NCBI RefSeq assembly: GCF_019703515.2
Contig: NC_059351.1
Location: 17,949,501-18,013,500, forward strand
Direction of reading: 5' to 3'
DNA from: Myxocyprinus asiaticus
Taxonomy: Eukaryota; Chordata; Actinopteri; Cypriniformes; Catostomidae
DNA: 64,000 nt
The notes below the pieces were generated by a model, which saw only the letters and a program-made list of their open reading frames with translations, did not search any database and had not been told where the DNA came from. The translations under genes and the position numbers were made by a program. Positions within the stretch are counted from its first letter, which is position 1, and each line of letters opens with the position of its first letter. Below are positions 38,811 through 52,800 of the stretch, piece after piece.

Positions 38811-40959
38811 CAGGGTTCCTCAATAGGCGACCCCTGGGCCACATCTGGCCTGCGAGACAGATGTTAGGCCCGCGCTAAAGGTCTGTTCACAACAAGTCCG
38901 TGATGATTTTGCGAGACTTCCGACAAAAGGTCTATACACGCGGAGTCCGTAAAAAATAAAAACATTTTAACCCCTGCACAGTAGGCAGTGCTGTTCCACA
39001 AACATTTATACCAGTCTCCTGCCCAGCTGTCAATGCTAGAGATTAATATATTGAACGATGTTAAAGCATTTATTTACCTAATTTGACATAACTGTTTCAT
39101 TATGTTCTTTCCATGGTGTTGATGCATTCTGAGGAGTATATTATCTGTGTTTTTATGTGCGTGAGATGAGTAAAGAGTGCTGTTGCATAAATATACGTAC
39201 TATTTATATTTGCAGATGTATTTTGCTACGAATATATTCCAAACGGACTCCCAAAGCCAACTACTCTTTTAATAATGCTATAATGTCAGAATTAATGCCT
39301 AGAAAATATAACACAAGGTACTGTGATACAACTACACATAGAATAGTGCACATTAAGAATAACATGTAGTACCGTAGAAAATATGATGCATAGCCCATTA
39401 TTAAAAATAATGTATAAGAAAACACTGGCTAACAGTCTTTTCTTTAGACATTTTTGCAATACTTTGTTGTATTATCCTTAAGAACAATAACAGTATTAAT
39501 GCTAATAGGTCTAATAATAATTGAATGTGCAATTAAGGTAAGTGCAGGGAGTAGATCCTGTTTGGAGATGAGCAGGAACAGTTGACATTGAGATTGTTCA
39601 TGAAAGTTTTTTTGTTTTTTTATTTCAGCTGGCGAAGTTCATAAATAAAATAAATAAAATAAATCATAATTGTTTGAATAAATAAAACAGGCTACTAATA
39701 CTGAGAAAAAGAACAAATAAAAAATCTGAATATTTATGCTGTGACTCTTTTAATAATAAAAACAACAATAGTAATAATAATAATAATAATAATAAATATA
39801 GCCGCAAGAGGCAATTATTGGGGTCCAAGCACATATGGAAAAATGACAAAAATAATCAGATTTGATAGGAAATATCCTGTGGAACCCTAAGCCTAAATCT
39901 AAACCTAACCCTAACTGCTTTAATCACAGTAGCACAAATAGGATTTTCTTAAATTATAGCGCCCCCTAGCATCGAAATTGATGAAATTTTGTATGTGACC
40001 TCAGAATGTTATCTTGTCCATGTGTTTTTTGTTAAGTTTGAATTTTTTGCTCATAAGATACAGACCAATTAATAATTACAGACCACACCCAAAAACGTAT
40101 TTGTTTATATCTTCCGAACAACAAATCAATATTATTTTGAGGGTCTGTAGATGATGTAAAGAAAAATTATTCTAGCCTATACAGTTCCAGAGTTGTTAGC
40201 GCCATCATGTGGCCGATTCTCACGAAATTTTAAGCTTTCTGTGGAGACATTACTTGTGTATAATGAGTTTCATGACCTTCGACCATTCACAACTCAAGTT
40301 ATTAGGTGCTGAAATTTGATTGGCTGCTGGCAGCCATTTTAATTGATTTGTCGAATCCATATATTAAGGATGTGTTAGCACTTGAACCAAAGAAAGTGCA
40401 TATTTAATTTGAACTTAGTTGACCAAACGGCTGTGGAGTTATGAAAGTTTTTTAGTTGTAGCGTATCGAAATTCGTTTGATACCTTTTTGTCAGGATGGT
40501 CTTTAGATGATGTATACAAATTTTCGTGTGAATCAGACAAACGGCCTAGGAGGAGTTAGAAAATGTAGGTTTATCAAAAAATTCAAAATAGCGTAAAATG
40601 TTTATAGACAGAAATTATATACATTTTATAGGGCTTGAATCAAGGAATCAGGGGACCTTATGGTTCTGGAGTTATTAGCGAAAACACAAAAGTACTTATT
40701 ATAGCGCCACCTAGAGTCGTATTGAGGTGTGTGCGTATGTCTGAGTAACAGCACGCATTTGGAACCGCCCTCCCAAGTTTGGGATCTCTACGACTTACGG
40801 TCTCTGACGCCCAGATACTTTTAGGGCAGAAAAGTAATCATACGAAAAATCGGAAAGTCATTACAAATGCAATAGGGTTTCAGCCCTTTGGGCTTGAACC
40901 CCTAATAATAAGAAAATCCTAACAAATACAATAGGGTTCCAGCACTATGCTTGGCCCCC

Positions 40960-40994
<35 letters not shown>

Positions 40995-41065
40995 GCAGCA
41001 GCACAAAAACTTTGTCATTACATCGAGGGAAGTGTGATAGAACTTGGCCCTTGTGGGGAACCCTG
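38811..41065. mobile_element. Probable hAT (Charlie-like) non-autonomous element
   Basis: Left end CAGGGTTCCTCAATAGGCGA and right end, complemented, CAGGGTTCCCCACAAGGGCC. GTTTAC occurs at both flanks (38804-38809, 41066-41071), a possible imperfect target duplication. Inside are (TAA)n tracts at 39772-39796 and 40963-40994 framing a dispersed repeat (39798-40960) that begins AGCCGCAAGAGGCAATTATT and contains AGCGCCCCCTAGC. No transposase was found. Confidence 0.5.
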
Positions 41066-41234
41066 GTTTACAATGTAAACTTCAAGAAATGCACGGAAAC
41101 GTCCACCAGGTGGCAGTAGACATCTAAAATAGCATACAACAGGATTTTTGGCAATTGATACAGGCGGCGTTAATTTGCGGTCATAGCATAGGAAACAATG
41201 TATTACTGTTTTTATACCATGCTAATACCATGAT

Positions 41235-41430
41235 TCTGGCCACGTTTTATGAATATGGTAATCATTTTGGACACTCTCGACTGAATTTATTTATCATTTT
41301 CTTAAAATCCTTTTGATCTAAAAGCCAGTTAAATGCTTAAATATGTACACTTAAATAGTAATAATAAAGAACTAGACATATAAAGTTTGTCAAGATAAAC
41401 TTTGATGTTGGCTTGTCAAAGCCTTGTCTG
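41235..41430. repeat. Interspersed repeat, inverted partner of 30905-31100
   Basis: TTTTGGACACTCTCGACTGA through AACTTTGATGTTGGCTTGTC to GCCTTGTCT; complementary to the abcb6 leader-intron copy. It ends about 220 bp before the pros1 ATG. Confidence 0.8.
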
Positions 41431-41651
41431 AAAGTTAAGAACTTTCTGCTCCCGAGTCCCCATTAGTGTCTCACTGAGGGTCTGTGCTGTGGATCAGTCA
41501 CGAGTTCTATAGCGCTGTCTGTCCACTTCTGCTGCTGCTCTCACCGCAATTCTGGACCAATTAAAGCACACTAACTAGGGAGGAATAGAGTCTTTAGTTC
41601 AGATCTAAAACGGAACAGCGTGAGGACTGTGACTGATCAAATAGCGGGAGG
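41431..41651 (+). promoter_or_regulatory. pros1: pros1 5' UTR and proximal promoter region
   Basis: Sequence directly 5' of the pros1 start. It contains a CCAAT string at 41557-41561 and no clear TATA box. The transcription start is not determinable. A dispersed repeat abuts it on the left. Confidence 0.4.
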
Positions 41652-44600
41652 ATGTGGCGACTGAAGGCGACTTTGAGCGGCTCTCTGCTCGGCCTCACGC
41701 TGCTGCTGCTGCCCGCTCAACTCTGCGAGTCACACCGATGTGAGTAAAACAACTAAACTACCACACACAGAGAATTATATTTCACTTTTGTAAACTATTG
41801 TAAAGTTACAATGTTACCAACATCCCCCTAACGCACGCGCAGAGCAACAATTTGCAAACCGTAACATTTGCAAACCGTTAAGAAGTTAACAATGTAACAA
41901 AAACATATATACATCATGGTAATCAACATACATACAGTAGTAGTTTCTACCAAAATGCTATAGTTACTGTGATTGTTACTCAGTAAAACAGTGGTAACTT
42001 CATATTAGTCACCGCCGCTGTTATCAAAACAAGATATTAAACAAAATATCAGATTCTGAAAGCGTCTTAAACTGTTTCCCTGGCAGAGAAAATAGCTAGT
42101 AAATAGCAGTTTGGTATAAACTGGTCACCATGGTTAATTGTGTATGGCTATGATATTATGTAAATCTTAAATAGTAAACTAATGAAATTAGCAGTCCCAA
42201 GTGTAAACAGTGTAGCAATGTGTACAAAAGCAAAAATGAAACAATATAAAATTAACAATGTATCAATGTTTGCAAAACTCACAATGTTTACAAAAGTAAC
42301 TATAAAACACTGTCCATAAAAGTACCAATGTTCATAAAAGTAACAATAAAACAATGTTTACAAAGTAAGAATAAACGTTGTAATTTACGTAACAATAGGA
42401 TAGTATACAAAAATAACAATGAAACAATGTATACAAAAGCAACAATTAAACTATTTATAAAACTAAAAATGGAACAATGTTTACAAAATAAAAAATGTTT
42501 ACTGAAATTCCAACAAAACAATGTTTACAGAGGCAACAATGAATAATTTTTTTTTTAAATAGCAATGTAGTAGTTATTTTCTAAAGCAACAATGAAACAA
42601 GGTTTGTAAAACAACAATAAAACAGTGTTTATAAAATTAACAATGTAGCAACTTGAACAAAAGTAACTATAAAATGTACTAGTGAAAAAGTGTTTATAAA
42701 AGTAACAATGAAACAATGTTTACAAAGTAAGAATAAACATTGTATTTAACGTAACAATAGCAATGTATACAAAAATAGCAATGAACAATGTATACAAAAG
42801 CAACAATTAAACAAAATTAATAAAACTAACAATGGAACAATGTTTACAAAATGAACAATGTTTACAAAAATTCCAATAAAACAATGTTTACAGAGGCAAC
42901 AATGATTTTTAAAAAAAATAAAACTAACAATGTAGCAGTGTTTACTAAAACAACAATGAAACAAGGTTTTTAAAACAACAGTAAAACAATGTTTATAAAA
43001 TTAACAATGTAGCAACTGTTTATATATACTGTCTATAAAAGTACCAGTGAAAGTGTTTATAAAGATAACGGTGTTTATATTAAAAGTAACAATGAAGCAA
43101 TGTTTACAAAATTAGCAATAAATAGTTTATACAAAAGCAACAATTAAACAATGTTTTTGAATCTATCAATGAAACTATATTTATTAAAGTAAGAATGAAA
43201 CTGTTTATAAAAGTACCAATGAAACAGTGTGTGACAAGGAGGAGGGCATGACTGGGCCAAGAGGATTCACGCCTGGCGCTGAGTTGCCCAATCAGCGGGA
43301 GAGAGATAAAAGGAGGAGCCGGGGACACCAGAAAGAGAGAGGAAAGAGACACACACAGCAGTGGTTTGTGTGCGTGCTTTTATAATGTTTCAGTTCATTT
43401 AAAAAAAAAAATTTTTTTTCATTTTTAATTTTTCCCCCCTTTTTTCTCCCAATTTGGAATGCCCAATTCCCAACGCGCTCTAAGTCCTCGTGGTTGCATA
43501 GTGATTCGCCTCAGTCTGGGTGGCGGAGGACAAATCCCAGTTGCCTCTGCGTCTGAGACAGTCAACCAACGCATCTTATCACGTGGCTTGTTGAGCGCGT
43601 TGCCACGGAGACATAGCGCGTGTGGAGGCTTCACGCCATCCACCGCGGCAACCATGCTCAACTCACCACGCGCCCCACCGAGAACGAACAACATTATAGC
43701 GACCACGAGGAGGTTACCCCATGTGACTCTACCCTCCCTAGCAATTTGGTTGCTTAGGAGACCTGGCTGGAGTCACTCAGCATGCCAAACTAGCGAACTC
43801 CAGGGGTGGTAACCAGCGTATTTTACCACTGAGCTACCCAAGCCCTTGTTTCAGTTCATTTTTTTATTTTATTTTTATTTTATTTATTTTTTTATTAAAG
43901 TCTTTTTGATTGTCTAGCCTGTTCCTGCCTCCTCCTTGCTCCTCGTGTGAATCCGTCAGTCCCGGGTTTCGGCACCAGTGTGGCAGACAAGCCTCTCGTT
44001 CATCGGGAAAGGAGAAAGCAGGAATCGGATTAACAATCAAAAAGACTTTAATTCAACATAAGACACTGAACTGAAACATATCAAAAGCGCACATGCAAAA
44101 CACTGCTGCGTGCATGTGTGCGTGTATCTCTCTCTCTTACTCTCTGGCGTCCCCGGCTCCTCCTCTTATATCTCTCCCGCTGTTTGGGCAACACAGCACC
44201 GGGCGTGAATCCTCTTGGCCTGGCCACGCCCTCCTCCTCATCACACAGTGTTTACAAAACAATAATGAAACAATGTTTACAGAAGTTACAATACAATGTG
44301 TGCAAAAGCAACAATGAAACAATAATTATTTAACTAGCAATGAAACAATGTTTATTAAAGTAACAAAGAAACAATGTTCACAAAAGCAACAATGACACAA
44401 TATTTATAAAACTAACAATGTAGCAATATTTACAAAAGTATCAAAGAAGCAATGTTTACAAAATTAACAAAGAACATTTACAGAAGTACCAAAACAATGT
44501 TTACAAAAGCAACAATGAAACAATGTTTACAGAAGTAACAAAACAGTGTTGACAAAAGCAACAATTAAATGTTTATAAAACTAACAATGAAACCATTTTT

Positions 44601-46872
44601 TAAAATAGAAGTAACAAAAAAGCAATGTTATCAAAATTAAAATTTAAACAATGTTTCCAAAATGAACAATGTAGAAATGTTTACAAAAACAACAATTATA
44701 CAATGTTTACAAAAGCAACAATAAAACAATGTTTATAAAATTAACAATGTAGTAATGTTTAGAAAAGTAACAATGAAACCATGTTAACAAAATTAACTGA
44801 AGCCATGTTTACAAATTAAACAATTAAAGGTTTCCAAAGGTGACAGCTTTTTACAAAATTGTTTACAAAACATGAGGAATCAAAGACAAAGTTTGTGTTT
44901 TTTATGTTGTTTATACAACAAACCTAATTTTCTCATGAAACAGACTCAGCAGCACTTGTGAGGGGCTAAATCCTAGCTGTAAAACAACTGGCACACACAA
45001 TGAATGCAGTTAATCGGGTTAAACGTGTATGTAAGCTGTGGTTTTTATACAGACTCACGCTTGAACTTCCTAAATATAAATCTCTACCTAAACTCTGTCA
45101 GTGCTTCAGTGTGGGATATGTGCGTGTCTCATATTTCCATCTTTCCTATTACTTCTCATTAGTGCAGTGGTGGTAACAGATGGTAATACCTTGGTACTGA
45201 AAGGTTACATATATCATGGTATTTCAAGGTACTTTAAAGAATTTCATGGTAATACCATGATGGTACATGGCCAAAAAATCCTCTCATGATGTTGGTACCA
45301 TGGTAAAAACCATTTTGGTACTTACAGTTTTGTTACACTAACCCTTCTAAGGCATCAGTATAAGTGTGTTCATGTCTGTGTGTAGTTCTTTCACAGAACA
45401 AAGCCTCTCAGTTCCTCGCACGACACAGACGCGCAAACACTCTGTTTGAGGAGAGCAAGAAAGGAAACTTGGAGCGCGAATGCATCGAGGAGTTGTGTAA
45501 TAAAGAAGAGGCGCGAGAGATCTTTGAGAATAACCCTGAGACAGTTAGTTCTCTCTGAGCACTCCATGAGACATCAGATCAATATTCTCTCATGTTTGTG
45601 AAGTGATGCCTTGTGTTGTTGACATTGGCATCACTGACTGTGTATATTCAGTCATGTGACCTGCTTGTATGTGGGTGAATCACAGGAAAACATGTCACAT
45701 TTCACCACAGAAGCAAAAGACAATACAAAATTATATTTAGCCTAAAGAAAATGAAGCTTACTTTTTGGTCAATTAACATATTTTGTTATTGAGTTATTTT
45801 CATGACAGGACAATTTTTTTGTTTTGTTTTGTTTTTTGCATTACAGTAATGAGAATTTGGAGTGAAAATGTGTTTAATTGTCATGAGAATAATGTCACAA
45901 TACAAAAAATATTAATGGTCCTAAAAAGGCTTCATTTTCTTAAAGTAATATATAGTTTCTTATTATTTTCTTTTCATTTCGGGGGGAAATATGACCTGAA
46001 CATATTCCTGAGAGGTTTTGTGAGATTCCCCAATGTTCCTTTGATGATTAGGTTAAAAGCTTTGTTTTACATTGTTGGTCAGTGAATGTTCTCATAGTTA
46101 TATTTTCTTTAATTTTTCAGGAGTATTTCTATCCCAAGTATGTTGGTAAGTCTTCATTATTATTTTTGTAAAGAAACAACACTTACAGTAAAACCAGAAA
46201 ATATGCTGCTGCAATTCCTGATAAGATACTTCATGCTGATTTAGTTTCTCAGAAATCGATGATGTCATTAGGCCCTTCCCATCAGGTGGCGCTGTTGTGA
46301 CAGATGCCCTCTGGGGGGAGAAACACGCTTGGTTTGTGTTTCAATGGCGTCATGTTTAATCTGATTGCAAAACTCTCTCTGACGACTTAGTCCTGTTACA
46401 GATCAGGGTCACTCGTTTAACCCAGAATAGAATTTAGTCCTTTAATAAGAATAAGAACCCAGAAGTTAGTTATTTAATAATATTAAAAAAAAGAATTTCT
46501 GTCTTTATGCTTTTTTACTAGTTGAAATACATTTTTTTTATATTAGGAATTATGTTATTTTTATTTCAAGTATGAATGTTTTTACTAATGAAAACCTACT
46601 GATATCAAAAATGAGCATTTTCACTATGCCATTGCTGATATTAAGAATTAGCATCTTAACTAGTAGACACTGAATTACAGAAATATCAATAATTCATATC
46701 CTGCACATGATTAAATGTTGAAAGGGCTTGCTGCGATACCTCTTTACCTACTTCAGAAAGTTAGCTTGTTATCTTTTTTGTGTTGTAGTGTGTCTGGGGT
46801 CTCACCGCGTTGGGATCAATAATCCGAACTCAGAGGCTGGAATCCCTCAGAACCTGCGGACCTGCGTGCAAG
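41652..46872 (+). CDS. pros1: pros1 exons 1-4: signal/propeptide, Gla domain, thrombin-sensitive region
   Basis: Exons 41652-41739, 45386-45543, 46121-46145 (25 bp) and 46789-46872. The signal peptide has a hydrophobic core ([11 protein letters not shown]). The propeptide [16 protein letters not shown] ends with a furin site at residues 42-45 and keeps Phe(-16) and Ala(-10), the gamma-carboxylase recognition residues. The Gla domain starts at Ala46 with 11 Glu up to PET, plus the disulphide pair CIEELC. Exon 3 encodes the aromatic stack EYFYPKYV. Exon 4 encodes the loop [20 protein letters not shown] to LRTC, with only one Arg inside the loop before LRTC. Confidence 0.95.
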
Positions 46873-49800
46873 GTAACGCTGAAGACCACAAGAATGCAAA
46901 ACTGCATGTACAAAATACAGTATAATACTTTTGATTTAGCTTGTCACAGCATTATTATCTAGTGTGGTTGTTTTATGAATGGTGTATTTACAGAAATCAG
47001 TAACCAGTGCTTACCGCTGCCATGTTATAAGGAGGGATACGAGCGCTGTGTGGACGGTCAGGGCTCGTTCACCTGCGTGTGTAAACCCGGATGGAAGGGC
47101 CCACGCTGTGAACAGGGTGAGTGACTTCAAATCACATTTTCACCCTGCGTAACTGTTTTATGATTAATAACGGAAGCCTGTTCTCCATCTCCAGTGTTTT
47201 CACTCACATCGGCGTATGTTTTTAGCAGATAATTTGCTATTTAGCTAATTAAATTTGTAAAAAGTGCCATAAAAACATGTTGCTCGATAGTGCTAATATT
47301 TTACACTCGCGATGAGTTAAGCCTGAACTCATTCACTTACACTTTAAATTGTTGTAGTTCTCCGTCTGGATCGCTCATTTTGGTAGTTTTACATTTAATT
47401 TAATGGAGACCGGAACCACAAAACAATTAGCGGCAATTAGAATTGAATTATGGTGCCACCCAGTGGTTGCTCAGGACAACTGTGGATAATTCTAGCGGAA
47501 GGATGGCATTTAAGGATTTTACTAACATTTGTGCACATAATATTGTTATTATGTGGAAATCGCTTTATAAAAACAATATGGCACTCAAAATACTTTATGC
47601 CAGTTTTTGGGTCTCTATCCCACACTCTTTAGCGCCACCAGCAGTTCAAATTGAAATGTAAGTTTTGGCTTATAATTTTCGCAACAAATGACCTTTAAAC
47701 TTTTGCTGTAGCATTCAGTAGATTTTCATCAAATTTGGCTCAAATAATTCTGAGATCATGCTGGTCAAAATTTATGAAAGGCTTTTTGATATTTCACACT
47801 GTTCACATATTACGCATCAACGGATTTGACCATCAGGATGACAAACAGGAAGTGAGGCTGTATCTTTGCAATGCTTTGGCATATTGATATGAAACTTGGG
47901 CTGTGTTCAGAATGCAAAACTAGCTTACTACTCACTAAATACTTCATGGTACAGACTGCATGCTGCCTACTTTTTTTTTTAATACTGTACTTTAATAGGG
48001 CTGGGTACAGAACATCTCAAATCCAAGATGGCAGCCTGTTTGTGTTGTTAGTAAGTCTGTCCAAGTTTTGAGTATCCTATGAGTCACTGTTCTTGTGAAG
48101 CGATGTGGAGGAAAGTTTTGTGAAGTGATTTCGCTTGACCGGATTTCTCCTGCAATTTTGCTGATCGTGTTGAGCTTCCGATACTCTACTAGTGAAGGAA
48201 GACGCTGGCCCATTGAGTCAAAAGGATTAAGCCCCTCTGTGCTGAAGGGAAGTGCTTACTTTGTTATATCTTTGTATTTGGCTTGGTCTATCAGCTGTTT
48301 TTTGTTAAATTGTTCAGTTATCGTTTATGATTGCATAGTTTTTCCATCAGCACTCTCTTTTATGCGGGATATGGATTGATGCTGGTGCTGTTTTCTATTC
48401 CTGTTTACATCGTGACATCAGACAATTTATCGTCGGGATTGGCTGAAGCGGTCTGGAGTGTGTCTCACCAAAGAAAAAGAGCAACTTCTGCATCCGTCTT
48501 CAAGACTTTTACCTCTCGGAGATCTTTTAACCGCTGAAAAGCCTCGCTGATGTTAACACGGCTCCTAGCCCTCGACTTATAATCCTTCTTTTTTAGTTTA
48601 TATTCGTCTGACCTTTTTCTCTTGGTCTGTTTTCAGCCATTCGTCCTCCTTGGAGTTTAGAAAGTTTGCATCAGTCAGATTTGCCATCGCTCTTCTAATG
48701 AATTTCCCTGTCGCTCTGCCTCCATCCCCCATTCTGTGCACACGTAAGATCCACCCCATGTTGCTGATTGGCTGGAGTAGTGTTGTGTGGATCGGTCTGA
48801 TCCACTTTGATTTGTCCCATTTACAGAGCCAGGGCTGTGTACAAATACTAGATTTTTTTCAGCCCACCCACAGAATGGACGGCTAGCAGACTGTGAGGAG
48901 ATATTTGCAGAATTTGACAAAAAGTGTATTGGATTAGAATTATTAAGTGCACCTTTAATAAATTATGTTAAATGGGGCCTGGGTAGCTCAGCGTGTAAAG
49001 ACACTGACTACCACCCCTTGAGTTCATGAGTTCGAATCCCAGGGCGGGCTGAGTTACTCCAGCCAGGTCTCCTAAGCAACCAAATTGGCCCGGTTGCTAG
49101 GGAGGGTAGAGTCACATGGGGTAACCCCCTCGTGGTCGCTATAATATGGTTCGCTCTCGGTGGGGCGCATGGTGAGTTGTGCGTGGATGCTGTGGTGGAT
49201 GGCGTGAAGCCTCCTCACATGCTATGTCTCCACGGAAATGCGCTCAACAAGCCACGTGATAAGTAGTTTGACGGTCTCAGACACGGAGGCAACTGAGATT
49301 CGTCCTCCGCCACCAGGATTGAGGTGAGTCACTACGCCACTACGAGGACTTAGTGCATTGGGAATTGGGCATTCAAAATTGGGAAGAAAATGATGTTAAA
49401 TTAGCTTGGAAATTTTTTTCGTAGTAGTTTCATGTATTTGGTTGATAAACACGCGCCGCTTTGTAAAATAAGAGTGAAGGCTCGAAATAACCCCTTATCT
49501 TTCAGAAACATTTCAGAATTTAAATAACCCAGTCAAATTCTGGAAAATGATTAAGTCGCTGTCTTTATCTGAGAATAATGTGGAGATTACTAAAGAGAAG
49601 TCTGTCATTTTGGAAAGTTTAAATGAGCACTTTATATCCTCAGGTTTTTATTTGATTCTCAGTTAAGTAACTGAACTGTCATTAGCTCTAAAGCAGTATT
49701 ACCATGTAATGTTGCTTGTAAGTTATCTATGCAACCATTTTAATTTACTCAGTTTTCTGTATTTGAAGTTCATTAAGCTTTGAGTCAATTGGATCTTAAT

Positions 49801-52800
49801 AAGCCTGCAGGGCCTGACAAGCTAGAACCATTATACTTAAAGCTAGCAGCTGATTTAATTGTTGAACCATTGACCTATTTAATTATTCTTACAACTGTCT
49901 ACAATAAAATTCCGAATTCATCGCAACTGAATAACTATAGGCCAATATCTATAAATTAGTAAATTAACAATTACATTTTTTTGGAACAAATAATTTTCTT
50001 TCCCCATTCAGTCTGTTTTTAGAAAGCAACATAGTTTGGTTACTGCTGCTATTAAAGTGTTTAGCGATATTATAAATGCTATGGATTGTAAACAAACTTT
50101 CTTTTTCTTGATCTATCGAAGGCTTTTGACACTATTGGCTGTACATTATTGTTTTTTCTGATAAAACTGTTAAATGGTTTACCAATTATCTTTCTGCTCG
50201 AACTCAATGTGTGCAGTTAGAGGGTTCTATGTCATCTTTCCTGCTTGTTTCTAAAGGAGTTCTGCAGGGGTCAGTCCTAGGACCAATTCTATTTTCTTTA
50301 TACCTAAAATAACATTTGTGATAATATTCCTAATGCTAGGGATCATCTTTATGCAGATGATATCACTATTTACTGTTGTGCATCGGCTATACAAGTTCTT
50401 CAATATTTTCAGTCAGCTTTTGACATTGTAGAGTCTCATTTGTGTGAACTTAAATTGGATTTAAATTCAGATAAAACTAAATTAATGCTGTTTTCAAATT
50501 CCAAAGCCTTACCTTTAAATCTTCCTGACATCATAACTTCCCAAGGTATAAAAATTGTATTTGGGTATTTTATTTGATAGCCAATTATCTTTCAAGTTTC
50601 ATATTGATAATTTAATTTCTAAACTTAAACTTGGGTTTTACTTTAGAAATAGAAGTTTATTCTCTCTTAGTGCTAGAAAATACTTGGTGTCTGCACATTT
50701 TCTACCATTATTGGATTATGGAGATCTGCTTTATATGAATGCTGCAGTACAACATTTTAAAAAAACATTACATTTTCACAGTGCCTTACATTTTATTACT
50801 GGTTGTAATTATCAAACACACCATTGCATTCTATATGATAAGGCAGAGTTGCCACCTCTGGATACACTGAGAAGTTTTAATTGGTATTGTTTTATCTAGA
50901 AGTCCATTTGTGGTTTAACTCCTTATTTGTCTCTCAGCTCATCCAATACAAATGTACGCTATAATCTTCATTCAAATGACCTGTTATATTTTAATGTTCC
51001 TTAGGTCCGGACAAAGTTTGGTATAAAGATTTTTAGTATAATGCTCCTGCTGCTTGGAATAATTTACAAAACATTTTAAAGTTGTCTGCTCCCATCATTA
51101 AATAAATTTAAGGTAATTTTAAAAGATATGGTGTTTTATTCTCTTGTGAACTGTTGTTGTGATTCCTGATTTTTTTCTATATTGTACTGTTGTTGTTGTT
51201 GTTGTTATTGTAAACTGTTCTTTATGATACTTGTTGCTGCCCTCTTGGCTAGGTCATGCTTGTAAAAGGATTTTAATCTCAATGAGTTTTTAACCTGGTT
51301 AAATTAAGGAAAAGAAAAAGAAAAGAAGAAAGGTATTGATACAGATTTCACGATTCGATTCCGATTTGCAAGATCTCTTGTTTACATGTATAATTAGTTC
51401 TATTTACAAGTATTTACATTGAAATGTAGAAAACACGCTAAATCATTACTGTCTCTTTAAGACTACCGGCATCAGTCAGTGTGGGCATATTAATGTGAGT
51501 ATGTGCATGGTTTCTTTACTGCATCTGTGCTAAGTGTGATTAGAATTAAATGTTTTTGATCAAAAACTGAGTGTAAAGAACAGAAATTATATTAAAAGAG
51601 ACATTATTCAATAACATATGGATTGCATGAATTTCGTGTTTGGACACACATTACACGGAATGAGTCAAACCAAACTTTTACTCTCAGCATGCAATGAAAG
51701 GATCTCGATGCTAATAACTTCTTCACCACTATACTACTCATTTACTTGCACTGTAAAGGGTTACTGCATAGTGTAAAAGACTGATCTTGGGTTTTAAGGA
51801 TCGATATCGAGATTGTTCAAACAAAGATTGCGATGCATCGGAAAATCATTTAGTTTTTTTTGTTTTTTACCCAGTCCTAGTCTTTAAACTACTTTATCTT
51901 AATTCACCACTAGGGGTGCTGTGACTAAAACCATTCAATTATATAATTATATCTGATTTCCTACAATTAGTTGTTGAGTTAATGTGTTCATTCACTTCAT
52001 TTGCTCACAGACATTAACGAGTGTGATGACCCAGAATTCCCAGCGGGCTGCAGCCAAGCGTGTTTTAACTTCCCCGGGAGTTTCACCTGCAGCTGTGAGC
52101 GAGGCTTCTACACACACGACAACATACACTGCATAGGTGAGCAAACGTTCACTCTAGGGATGTGCCTGAAGCCGAATAGCTTATTCAGAAAGGCACGAAT
52201 AATGACTTCATAACGAATAACGGATTCATCCGAATAATGTAAAAAATATTTGTATGACTGATTATTCAAAAAGCACAAGGATAAAGCGACATTTTAAATA
52301 AACTTATCTAAAATTACAAAGAATTTATGAATCTGGGCTGCCAATATTTATAAAGTGTAAACCTGTGAAAATGCGCACGTGTGATTTCAGATTGGATGGA
52401 CGCGGTCTTAACTCTGTTTGCGGTCTGTGTTAATTGTTTGTGTCTGGAGCTTATCAAGTTTAACATTAATTAAGATACAACATCATATACAGTCAATGTT
52501 GGGAGGGTTACTTTTGAAATGTATTCCACTACAGATTACAGAATACATGCTGTAAAATGTCATTTGTAACGTATTCTATTAGATTACTCAAGGTCAGTAA
52601 CGTATTCTAAATACTTTTGGATTACTTCTTCAGCACTGGTAGACTTATTTCACTTGTTTTAACTATAAAAACTCTGCCAGTACTGTAAGATAAAATACAC
52701 ATGTTAAAAATACATTCCTGAAAAACCTAAATATCTTATGCAGTGTTGTTTCTAAAACAAGATAAATAAAATGGATCTTGTTTTAAGGATTTTTAGATAT

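Noticed and set aside
48974..49050. tRNA gene candidate in the SINE head (also 53916, 55557, 59547, 43831)
   Set aside because: A- and B-box motifs are present but the acceptor stem does not pair and the same head is followed by the conserved SINE body; it is a tRNA-derived retroposon.
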